This document shows positions 1-13,300 of a stretch of 64,000 nucleotides of DNA, one piece after another. The position numbers and the translations under genes are program-made. This DNA comes from Coturnix japonica. Taxonomy: Eukaryota; Chordata; Aves; Galliformes; Phasianidae. Where the stretch lies: NCBI RefSeq assembly GCF_001577835.2, contig NC_029542.1:3811211-3875210 (forward strand). The letters are read 5' to 3'. The notes beneath the pieces are model-generated. The model was not told where the DNA came from and did no database searches. It saw only the letters and a program-made list of their open reading frames with translations. The stretch's first letter is position 1, and every line of letters begins with the position of its first letter.

Positions 1-293
1 ACCCCCCCCTCCTCCAGACTTGGCGTGGTGCTGTGGGGGGGGGCACAGCCATGGGGAGGTGATGCAGTAAAGGGGCGAGCTACCCCCCCTCAAAAAAAAG
101 GAAATAATCTTCCTGCTGTCTGCTTTGATTTGGGGGAGCAGCGTGTCTACGGGGGTGGGGGGAACCGAGCTACAGGAGGCGGAACCTCCATTGGTAGGAC
201 GTGGGGAGGGGATGGGGGGGGGGGGTTCCATCCATCCTCCCCCCACCCCCCCCCCCAGGGCATTCTCTGACCCCCACCCCCCCCGGGTATCAC

Positions 294-380
294 CTGAAGG
301 GCTGTGTTGTCGAAGACGTCCATCTGGATGTCCTGAGCGGAGCTGTAGGGCGGGCGGGCCATGCCCCCCTCCCGCACCAT
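294..380 (-). CDS. CACNB1: CACNB1 first coding exon (partial gene, runs off left edge)
   Basis: Voltage-gated calcium channel beta-1 subunit, a cytoplasmic MAGUK-like protein that binds the pore subunit and promotes its surface expression and gating. Only the first coding exon is present: 29 residues starting MVREGGMARPPYSSAQDIQM and ending DVFDNTALQ. The human protein begins MVQKTSMSRGPYPPSQEIPM and its first exon also ends in Q. The ATG is at 378-380 and the exon ends at 294, followed by a GTGATA donor at 288-293, phase 0. The SH3 and guanylate-kinase-like domains lie in exons beyond the left edge, so bases 1-293 are intron 1. A second in-frame Met is residue 7. The gene is divergent from RPL19, as in human. 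The call rests on one short exon, supported by the neighbouring gene order. Confidence 0.85.
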
Positions 381-693
381 GGAGCTCTCCGGGCAGAGCG
401 GGGCCCGAGATCGGCCTCCGCCGCACCGACCCCCGCGGCGACGGGCGGGCGGCCCCGGCGTGCGGAGAGGGGAGGAGGAGGAGGAGGAGGAGGAGGAAGG
501 AGAGGGGGGGGCAGCCGCTGCCTCCGCCCCGGCCGCTCCCACCGCGCTGCCGGGAGGGATGCGGGATGCTTCCCTTCCTCCTCTCCCCTCCTTCCTTCCT
601 TCTTTCCCTCCCTCTTTTAGGGGAGGGCACCCCCAAAGCTGCCCCCAAAACAGGGGGAGAGATGAAGGATCTCCCCCTCAAAAAAAAAAAAGG

Positions 694-700
<7 letters not shown>
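381..700 (-). promoter_or_regulatory. CACNB1 5' UTR and upstream CpG-rich region
   Basis: Sequence directly upstream of the CACNB1 start codon on the minus strand is CpG-rich to about 560. It includes a GAG trinucleotide run at about 471-498 that would lie in the 5' UTR or core promoter, then pyrimidine-rich sequence. No TATA box was seen. The transcription start cannot be placed from sequence alone. Confidence 0.4.
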
Positions 701-729
<29 letters not shown>

Positions 730-730
730 T
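698..730. repeat. (AT)n microsatellite
   Basis: About 13 AT dinucleotides, preceded by an A11 run. It lies in the CACNB1-RPL19 divergent interval. Confidence 0.9.
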
Positions 731-1859
731 AAACGCAGTGGGAGGGGGTAGCTCTGACCAGCAGCTCGCTGCAAGGAGCTCCCCTAAAATCAAAACAACA
801 TGGGGGGGGGGGCACAGCCCCTTCTCCATATCTGGGGCTAAACCTGGCTTCCAACCCATCCCTGGAGGGGGGGATCCATGCTGAGAAATCCATGCCCCCC
901 CCCCATAGAGCCCAGTCCCCCTTTGTGGGGTCCCCCTGTGTCTCCCACTCCTCCCGAGCAGCCACCAGCTGTTGGAAAGTTCCTTATTCCTGGGGGTCCC
1001 GCCCCCCCCTCCTCACTCCCACACAATGCACCCAGCACAGCTGACACCACGTTTTCCATTCTTAGACCCCATCCATCACCGTAAGGTGCCGACGACAGCA
1101 CCTGTGCAGCCAGATGGGTGGCACAGCCCTGAATGCAAATGGGGACCCATCTGCAGCCCCTCAAGCTGGGGGTGCAGCCCTGGATAATGGGGTGGGGGGA
1201 TGGATCAGCTGGAGGTGGGGATGGGACAACATGGAGGTGGTGGGGGCAGAGGATGAGTGTTGTGCTCCCCAGAGCTGCGTGGGAGCAGAACACAAGCAGT
1301 GTCACTGCTGGAGCTGCAGTGCAGGAGGATGGGAATGGGGACTGTGCTGCAATGGGTGGAGTGTGGGGTGGGAGCTGTGCCCTCAACCCTATGGGATGCT
1401 GTGTGGGGTTCAAGGATGCACCCACAGGGGGGAGGTGTGGGTGTTAGAAGTGTGGGCTCTGTTGGTATGGGATCCATAGAGGTGTGGGCTCTACATTGAT
1501 ACAGGTTGAAGCCTCCCCACCTTCTCCACCCCACACGAGGGCCCCAAAGCCTTACAGGACATTGATTCACAGCTGCAGGTTCACAGATGGACACGATCCA
1601 GGTGCTGCTCCAGGGGGCAGGTAATCAACCAGCAGCTGCTCTCCTGCTTTGGGAACCACCAGATTTGAACGTTGAGATGTAGAAAAAACGCCGAGTCAGG
1701 TTTTTAAACAGCCCAAGCCTGTGTTTATCCCTGTTTGTCTCTCAAAACCAACCCGAAATCTGCCGCCACCAGCCTCCCTGTCACACACACCATATGCCAA
1801 AACGCATTCGGCCGCCAGAGCCACAGCGTGATGGCAACAGCACAGACTGAGCAGGGAGC
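731..1859. other. Intergenic interval between CACNB1 and RPL19, no gene seen
   Basis: GC-rich sequence with many G or C runs of 6 to 10 bases. Open frames exist on both strands, but none resembles a known protein and none has flanking splice signals I trust. It is most likely upstream flank shared by the two divergent genes. Confidence 0.5.
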
Positions 1860-2010
1860 AGCTGTAAGGGAAGGGGCTGCAAAGGGGCTGCAAGGGGAAG
1901 GGGCTGCAAAGGGGCTGCAAAGGGAAGGGGCTGTAAAGGGGAAGGGGCTGCAAAGAGGCTGCAAAGGGAAGGGGCTACAAAGGGAAGGGTCTGCTGTAAG
2001 GGGCTGCTGC
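1860..2010. repeat. Degenerate minisatellite, GGGGCTGCAAAG-type units
   Basis: About ten imperfect copies of a unit built from GGGGCTGCAAA and GGGAA, with spacing between 11 and 19 bases. It lies roughly 700 bases upstream of RPL19 exon 1. Confidence 0.8.
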
Positions 2011-2369
2011 AGGAGGAGCTTTAGCTGCTGTAAAGCTGGACTTGCAGTGAAGCAGAGACCCATATTGAGCTGCTGGGGGAGCCTTAATGCTGCCCTGTGG
2101 TGTCTGAGGCCACAAGGGGCCGCAATGCTCCTCACAACGGGCTTCACACCAACACAGGCCTCACGTAGGCCATAGGCCTCACTGCGACCCCCGGCCTCAC
2201 AACTCCAGGCCTCACACCAGCTCTAGGCCTCACAACTCCAGACCCCACACCGTCCTTAGGCCTCACGCTGACCACAAACCCCACACGACCCCCTAACCCC
2301 ACATCAGCCCCCCCCTAAACCCGACCCCCTCCCACCCCTCATACAGACCCCACCCCTCACCCCCCCCCA

Positions 2370-2720
2370 GCCAAGATGGCCGCTCCGCCCTCACGCTGCC
2401 TACTCCGCGCCACTGCGCATGCGCTCATCCCCAGGCCCAACCCACGGCGCATGGACCGTACCACTGTGCCCAGAGGGGGGGTGCGTGGTGAAGCTTTTCC
2501 TCCCCCCCACAACGCGAGTCCGTCCGTGTCGCTCCTTTCGCTGTATCCACGCGTGATCGTGACTCTGTGTTTCTCCGGCCTCGTTTCTCTGCTTTTTGTG
2601 GCTGAATAATGCGGCTGTTTGGTGCTGTAGCACAGTGGTACATTCCACTCCCCGTGGCTGTGGCTGTGGGCGCGGCCTGGCGCTCAGTCCTTTCCGCCCG
2701 GCTCGGCCGCAGCCGCCGCC
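2370..2720 (+). promoter_or_regulatory. RPL19 promoter and 5' TOP leader
   Basis: Visible motifs are a YY1-type AAGATGGCCGC at 2373-2383 and a perfect palindromic NRF1 site TGCGCATGCGC at 2414-2424. A pyrimidine tract, TCCTTTCCGCC, at about 2688-2698 fits a 5' terminal oligopyrimidine start, the hallmark of ribosomal protein mRNAs, leaving a leader of about 30 bases before the ATG at 2721. A further perfect YY1 word, AAAATGGCGGC, lies in intron 1 at 2870-2880, a common arrangement in ribosomal protein genes. No TATA box is obvious. The start site is inferred from the TOP motif only. Confidence 0.65.
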
Positions 2721-5266
<2,546 letters not shown>

Positions 5267-5315
5267 AGGGTGGCTGCCTTGTGTACATAATAGTGCTTTC
5301 CATCCTCGAGGATTC

Positions 5316-5321
5316 AATAAA
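5316..5321 (+). terminator. RPL19 polyadenylation signal
   Basis: AATAAA lies 50 bases after the RPL19 stop codon, giving a very short 3' UTR of about 70 bases, normal for ribosomal protein genes. Cleavage is expected near 5335-5345, and a T-rich stretch (TGTTTGTTTTCTTCTGTG) follows. Confidence 0.9.
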
Positions 5322-5419
5322 ACATCCAGAAATACTCCCATCTGTTTGTTTTCTTCTGTGGGGAGGGATTGGGGATGAGCTCTTGCGTTATAAGGATATT
5401 CCTCTAGTAAGACAAGGGT

Positions 5420-7379
5420 TGGAAAATGGTCTTTATTGGTATTTATTTATAAATACAAACATAAGGAAGAGTCCATTCAGAGACGGATAATTGACTTAAA
5501 AGGACACTGTCAAGTAGTTTGAGCTACCTTACGCTGTTACCCTGTTTGAAAACAAACAAAGCTTTGGGTTCTATACTCTTGAGTTACCTCTTCAACTCAA
5601 ATCTGTTAAAAGACATCAGTCCATCAGCATCACCCTGCCTCATAAATCAGCTTTGGCTCCTGTGCAAACAAACACCCATCGCTGGTGGGACCCATCATCT
5701 GCCAACCAGAGCAAGGAGTTGTGCAGGTGAACTATAGGAGCATGCTCACCGAGGAGAGAGAATCCCAGGGGTTTGAATAAATAGAATGCATTGAAAGCCA
5801 TCTATAGGATAAAGGAATTGACAGTATCCTTTTAAACACAGCATACGTTGGATATCCTCCCACCAGTCAGTGCATCTGCCAGAGGTTAAACCTACACTGA
5901 TGGGTTGGGGAAGCTGAGATGGAGGGGAAGGGGAGACAGCTGCTGTATGGCCATTGGGGTGGCTTTGTCCTCAGGGCAAACCCACAACCAAGAGCTGCAT
6001 CCCCATGGCCACACAGGCAGCTCTCCCATATCAGACTGCAGCAGGAAGGTGAAGTGCTGCCCCTCTCAGCTGGGATCCATCCCATAAACGTGCCCCCTCC
6101 TTCCATCCTGGGGTGCAGGCAGAAGGAACAGAGCTGTGATGGATCCTTCAGCTCATCCCCACCAACCTGCTCTGCTCTGACCACGCTCTGCCCCATGGCA
6201 CCCCTGTATTCCTGACTGCTGTGGGGGGCACAGTGCAGCCCCACCACCTCCAAGGGCAGCACTTACCTGTGGGCAATACAACAGCCCAGCTCTGCTGCAC
6301 AACAGGACAGACCCTGCTGCTCCTCCTGCTCCAGTGAGGCAGCAGCTCTCAACCAGGGATAACCAGCAAAAAGGTTCTGTGTTTATTTTCCTTATGGGAA
6401 AGGGGGGGTTGGAGGGAAAGGACAGCAGAAGCAGCGCTGGAGCAGAGCCTATAGCTTGTCCCCTATAGCAAAGAGTTCCGCTCTCATCAATGGGAGAAAA
6501 CCTGGAATCCCAATCAGTTTTTCCATCAGCCCCATTGCAGGCTCAGGCTGCCAGCAGTTCAAAAGGAAAGGCTTTGCTGTAAATTTCAATGGGTGAAATC
6601 AATTTTTTGTTGTTTTCTTTTGCTTTGGTAAATCTCCAAAATCACCGACTGACCATCAGGAAGAAGAGGAGAAAGAAACAAAAGACACCACCCAAAAACC
6701 TGGGGTGTGAGGAGGGTGAAAGCAGAGCCTGGTAGCACAGATCCCGAGCTACAGCACAACCTCCTATGGGGCCTCTGAGCTGGACGCTACGGGACATAGA
6801 AGCAACAGATGAACCTCCTGATGTTGAGCATGCCCAGGGGGTCTGCAGGGATGGGAGCAATGGAGCTCACAGCTCACTGCTGCTCCTCCATCCCCTCGCT
6901 CAGAAATGGATGCACAGCTTGGAGGAGGTCAGTTTGTTTCTCTTTTCCACCTGGGTGATGGATGCAGGGATAAAGCCCGTCCTTTACTCTCCCTATTTTC
7001 CAAGGCTTGCGATTCCTTCTCTAAACCTCTACAGCAGCAAACAGTCGTTTCGGGTTTTGCCAACACCTCCCCCTCCTCACCGCAATGACTTCTTCTGAGC
7101 ATGCCCAGCAGGAATATGGTTCACAATGATACCAATCCACCTACAGAGAAAAGCCAACAGAGCTCCAGCCCCAGAGCACAGAGTTCATCCGTCTGCTGGA
7201 ACGGGTAGGGTTTGTATATGGATGTATATGGGTGGCTACAGGGGCCGGCACCGCTGCCTTTTGGGGCTGCCCCTTGCAAATGAACACTGCATCGCCCTCC
7301 TGGAAGGTACAGCTGTCCGCCGTCGCTCTAGAGGTGTAATTAAATACTCAGTTTGCAGGGTTGGCTGCTGCTTCCAGTG
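5420..7379 (-). other. FBXL20: Probable FBXL20 3' UTR
   Basis: This is the sequence between the FBXL20 stop codon and the candidate minus-strand polyadenylation signals. It has no long reading frame resembling a known protein. In particular no STAC2 exon (C1 or SH3 domain) was recognised, although STAC2 occupies this position in human. Length and end are inferred. Confidence 0.55.
5432..5447 (-). terminator. Candidate FBXL20 polyadenylation signals
   Basis: On the minus strand AATAAA occurs twice, at 5442-5447 and 5432-5437. Use of either would give FBXL20 a 3' UTR of about 1.95 kb ending roughly 80 bases from the RPL19 3' end. Another minus-strand AATAAA at 6382-6387 could give a shorter form. 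The choice is inferred. Confidence 0.55.
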
Positions 7380-10300
7380 TCATAGGATGATGCAACATCT
7401 GCAGAAGCGCTGTCGGCTGCCCCCGACCGATGGAGGTGGTGTCACCGGTGCAAAGTAGGCATGGACTTTAATGTTGGGTAAATGGGTCTGGAAGAGAAAG
7501 GCAGTGCAATGAAGGGATGGCAGCAGGGCGTCAGCAGGTAACCCCCCTGCACAGCACAGCTGGGTGCTGTTGGTTCACCACTGTGTGCTGTATGAGCATC
7601 ACAGCACATGGAACACATAGAGAAGCGCAGTGCTGTGCTGTTGGGTGCTGACACAGCCCTGCATTGCAATGCTGAGTGCTCTGCTACCACTAAATGGGCA
7701 GAGCTACAGGTGTAGAATGAGAGCAGATGGCCTCATGTTGCAGCAGGGAGGGTCAGGTTGAACATTAGGAACAATTTCTCCCCCCTAAAGAGCAGTCAGA
7801 CACCAATACAAGCTGCCTGGGGGGGGGGTCACTGTCCCAGGGGTGCTGCAGCACTGAGGGCTGTGGTTCATGGCATAGGGGGGTCTCAGAGATCTTTTCC
7901 AACCTTAAGGACTCAGTGATTTCTTTCTTCCAATCACTCCCCTTCCTGAAGAGCTGGGGCTCATCCCATGCCACGTTTTAAGCCCAGGACCACCATTCAT
8001 TTTGCAGGTGATGGCTCTCAGACCACAAAGAATCCGATGCTGCAGCCCAATCTCTTCCCACCCCCCACTAGAAGCCTCCAAGCTTTGGCCTTCACGTTCT
8101 TACCCTGAGTCTCTTGATCCCTGCCCGCGTGATCTGCTGGCAGTCGTACAGCTCTATCCTCTCCAGGCTGTGGCAGCTCTTCAGGTGCTCCAGGGAAGCA
8201 TCAGTGATCAGGGGGCAGTTGTCCAACTCGATCACCTCCAGACGGTCGTGGGCACAGGCTCCGTTCCCCAGGTGGCGGATGCCATCGTCCGTGATCAGCT
8301 CGCAATGGGACAAACTCTGCACCCAAACAGAGGCTGTGAGCCCTGAGCAAGAGGCAGCCAATGCTCTGCTGGGGGCACCGGGGATGAGAGAGAAGCTGGC
8401 CAGTGCTTTATAAGCACACGTGTGGTTTGGCACAGAGATCTGGGCTTGCTCTGAGCACTGGAGCTGTAGTGGTGCTCCAGGTGATGCAGCAGAGCCTGGG
8501 AGAGGGAGTTCGTGTGGCTGAAGGGGAGCAGAGAGGTGACTGCAGGAGAGACCCAGGAGAGAGGGCAGCAGGCACTTACTGCAAGGAATGGGATAAATAA
8601 ATACCTCTGCTATCAAAGAAACCAGCTTTGTAAAATCTCTGTGGCCTTGCACATCATAGCCAGGGATCTAAAGACCTGCAGAAATAGAACGTCACCTGCT
8701 TTGTGCACTTCTGGGGGCTGCGTCCTAAAGGTCCTGGGAAAGGAAGCAGGGCTTGAGCTGGAGATGGCATCAACCTGCAGCTCCGTGGGGGTACAGCTGA
8801 GGGGTAGAGCCCACAGGCTGCACCCTGTGCCCACCACCACGATGGCAACGGGGCAGAGCTCATGGAGGTGGGGACAGAGATAGAGACAGACTCAGCTCCC
8901 AGAAACAGAGCCCAATAAAGCATCGCTCTCTTGAGCCTGTGAGCTCTGCAGCCCTCAGGTGCCCGGCTGTGTTAGAGCTGAGAAGGGCTCTGCTCCTGCA
9001 CACAGACTGACAGACACCTGAGGGTCAGCAGGTGGGGAAAACCCTACCAGGAGCACCCAGCAACCCAGAACTCACTGCCTGGCAGCTGTGGGTGCCTGGA
9101 GGCCAACTACTGCCAGCAGCAGCATTGGGACAATGGGCTCCTAAGGCTCAGCTGTTCAGCTGAGTTCTTCATGACGTGCCCATGAAGTCAAAGAGACAAA
9201 TTCCCATAGGCAGTGCATGAAACCCCTCCGTGTCGCTCTACTCACCAGAACCTGGAGCCGCGGACAGTGTATGGAGAGCTGGATTAACGTGCTGTCTGTT
9301 ATCTGCAAAAAGAACAGGGCCTCTTCATGCTGCGTGCTTTGCATGAGGACCTTCTGCCCATCCCTACTGATGAATAACAGCAAACAGGTGCCCAGTCTGC
9401 ACCCCCCAAGCGCCCCCCAAAGGGTCTGTGTCTGGAATGCCTGTGTCTGAGTACAGGAGGTGTTCAGGTCCCTTCCACCAGGAGGGGCACAGTAGTATTT
9501 AGCCACAGGGAATATAAAGAATTCAACTACAAAGGCAGTGTTTCCTCATCCATTTTCTGCACCATCTTTTTGCCCAGGATTCAAAGGGAAGCTCCATTTG
9601 GACACAACCTGCTGCCTTTTTTCCCCCCCACCATCTTTCTGCACCGCTGCCATTGTGCAATAAGTGAGGGACCAACAGTGTGACAGCAGAGCGGCGGCTC
9701 CTACCTGCACACACTCCTCCAGGTCCATTTTTTCAAGCTCGTGGCAGTTCTGGGAACAAACAGAGGAGCAAAAAGCACCGAGTGAGTGCAAAGTTCAGGC
9801 AGCAAAAGCAAACAGCCACAACACGGGCAGCACTGGGCAGGAGCAGAGGTTTTTCTCCATGGAATAACAGGAGAGAAAAGGAAGTTTGCTGCTTCTCAAT
9901 CAACACCATGAGGGGAAATCCAGCAGATGTGACTCATTTCAATGAGTTTTTCCTTCATTGGTAGAAAGGAGGTTGAATTGAATGTAGGGTTGGTCATACA
10001 GAGCACAGTTCAATCGTGAACAACGAGCAGCATTTGGTAATGGGGATGCATCCAACGTTGCCCTCAGTTGGCTCTGAGGTGTGTGGGGCTGCACAATCAC
10101 CACCTTCCACCCCCACAACACAAAGTTGTGCTCATAGAGAGAGGGATACATAGGAAGCAAAGCTTTCCCCTCCATGTAGGAGCACTCACCCTGGCCAGTG
10201 TTGTGAAGCCCACATCTGTCAGCTGGGAGCACCTGGCGACTTCTAATATTCTGCACAGAAAGAACAGAGGGTGATTGTGGTGGAGATCTGCCTTCAGAGC

Positions 10301-13300
10301 ATCCACCCGCAGCACCTGAATATAAGAATCACCCGAATGCACTGAAATAGCCCAACATCCAGAAATATGGGTGTGGAGAAACTGAATTATAGCAAAGTGC
10401 TCCAGGAGGAACCTGTCCTGATTAAAAAAGGGTTTTAAGCAGAAAACAAAAGGCTGCCCCCCTCCACCTGCCATTAAATCACAGCGAGGAGCCTGCCATC
10501 ATCATCACACCAGGAGGAAACAGTGGGGTTTAAATGTGTTCCCAGCACAGAACCACCCCGGCCTCAACCGCTTTCTATTGAAAGAGATATAACAAAGCAG
10601 AAGGAGACATACAAAGGTTTAAAGAGAGGCTGCTGCAGCACACAGCCATGGCACGGAGCTCTCCTCCCACTGCTCTGATTGAGAAAGCAGAGCTTGGTGC
10701 AACCAGGAGCAGCTCCAGCAGCACCAGGAACAGACTTGGCACAATGAGGAGCAGCCCCATACAGCCCTCAGCTCTGCACCAAAGCCTTACCTGAGCCTCG
10801 GGCAGTTCTGTCCCAGGGCATTCAGGATGGCATCTGTAATGTTGCAGCAGCCCGAGGCGCACAGCGACTGCAGCTTGTGGCATCCTCTGCATATTGTAAT
10901 GAGACCATCATCTGTTATTTGCTACAAGAAAAACAACAACACCATCACGAGGCATAACAGAGGAGCGGAGGTGCACCCGCGACGCATGTTTTCCTCTTGG
11001 GTTTCCAACCAGGAACGTAACTGATGTCACAATGTGCAACCCAAAATGCATCCAGCCCTGCAACCTGGTGCTGCTGCCCTGCTCTGCCTGCAGCAGGCAC
11101 ACATTTAGGTGCAAACAGACATTTGTTCTGGCACTGCAGCATCACAGCCTGAAGTCCTGCATGGGGAACTGCTGCTCTTGGAGCTGAGCAGGGCTGGCTG
11201 AGCACCACCAGCATTCCAAGCCCATGGAAAGAATGCTTCCATCACAGGAGCTCAGCAGCCCTGCAGGCAGGGCAAGGAGAGCAACGCTTCCACCAAACCC
11301 AGCGCTGCTTCCAAGGGTTTTATGAGCACTCCCAAAAAGCTGTTTTAAATCAGCTGTTTCTAAAAGGCTTGGCAATGCACAGCTGTGTGCACCACAGCCA
11401 CGTGCTGGGAGCACGGTGTGGTACTTACTAAGCACGTCTGGAGGTTTAATGTCACCAATTCAGGACAGTTTGCACCGATGTATTTGAGAGCTTCGTCCTC
11501 GAGCTGGGAAGGAAAAATCAGAGAGTGAAGCAATGCTGCAGCGCTTGAGGCAGTCCTGCAAAGGAAGACTTGGGGACAACAAAACACAGGGATGGGGTGG
11601 CTGTGCACTGCAGCCTCCAAATGCACAGCAGGGGTGCATTGCCACATCCAGTGCTGCAGGAGCAGAGTGCAGAGACTCACATCTCACTGCTGACCAAGGG
11701 AGAGGCAGATCCAGGTACACGCATGGCTGGAGCAGAGCTAACAGTGGGGTCACAAACCCACCCCAGGAATGAGGGCTGTGCTCTGCCAATGGGGGCCACA
11801 AGTGACCCCATATCTATATGGCAACGGGGGGGGGCTCTCAATAAAACTAAGGAGTATTATTTTGGAGCACAAACACAGCCAGGGCTCCTCAGGATGATTA
11901 AAACTAAAAGCTTGCTATTCTTAAATCCATAAGAACAGATGGCAAAGCAATTGATTACCAGGATGTATTGCCATCAATATTACTCGTGGCTCCGTAAACG
12001 ATGAGAAACTCAAGCTGTTCCTACGACCTGAGCCCTCCAAACAGGCTGAGATTCCACCAGCTCCAGCCCTCACTGCCATGTGTGTGACACCTGAGGGTGT
12101 CCCCCTGCACACACCACGTGCCACTGCTGCCCTTATCGTGGTCACCCTTCAGGACTCCAGTGTCCTTGTGTGGGGAAATGCACTTTTTGTACCCACAGCT
12201 GTTTATCTATAGGCAGCAGATGGAAATGGCAGTGACTCACATTTGAGGAATGCACAGCACAAGAGAAAAAGAAATGCAAAGCACTGAGCCTGGGTACCAG
12301 CAGCAGTTCGGCCCGGCTGCCAGGTCTACCCAGCAGGTAACCCCAGCCCCAACCCAAGCTGCCCGCAGCTTTCAGCCCACTGGGGTCACTGCTGCTCTCC
12401 TTTGCCAGTGCTGAGACTGAGATGTGACATGGAGCAAACCAAGAGGCAGCTGTAGAAGCTGCCAGGGTGCTCACACATCCCCAGGGAGCAGCAGTCCCTG
12501 CCACCCACACCCAGCCCAGCAGGGACCAGCCGTTGTCCCTGGGTCCCATTGCTCCATACCTGTGTGCAGCCCTTCAGGGACAGCGCTTTGAGGCCCCCAC
12601 AGCCCCTCACTAGTGCCTGGACACCATCCTTGGTCACTTGGTCGCACCAGGAGATGTTGAGCTGCTCCAGCAGTGGGCAGCCCTCGCTGGAGAGGTGAGA
12701 GGAAAAGGCTGAAAGCTTTTGACTTTGCGTTAGAAGGAAATCCTTCAAGCCAGAATCCAGGAAAACCTCATTTCTGAGCAGCATCTGGACCCCACAGCAA
12801 TGGGGCCCTTCCACCAACGCTCACAGCCTGCAGGGGCAGCAGCAGGAGCTCTGAGCAGTGGGGCCAGCCCTGAATGCTGCACCCCATTCACACACCTCCT
12901 GGTTTCTGTACAAGGACAGCACAGCCCATGTGAGATCTGCACCTCAGCACACCCTGAGCCATAACCCAACGCTGGGCTGGTTTCCACCAGCAGCTCCCAT
13001 CCAGGTGGATTTCTGCAGCACAAACCTGCCCACGTGAAATCAGGGATGCAGATGAAGACCCCCAAGAGGAAGCTCCAATGGAGCTACAAAGATAATGTAA
13101 CTGCTCAGTTTCAGATCAGCCTGTTCCTTTTGGTGTCCAGAAAGTCTCTCCAGATCACGTCTCCTCTAATGCTGTTTCCTTGTGTCTCATCACTGGGATA
13201 TCAGTACCACCTCAGCCCCTGTTGCCCCCTTTGGAGTTTTGTGCCTCCCAACACCTCCCACCAATGTCTGCCTTTCCCTTCCTTTCCTTTCCCAGACCAT

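Noticed and set aside
2376-2609. A 77-codon frame beginning MAAPPSR upstream of RPL19
   Set aside because: Its ATG is the core of a YY1 motif. There is no protein similarity, and the position fits RPL19 promoter sequence.
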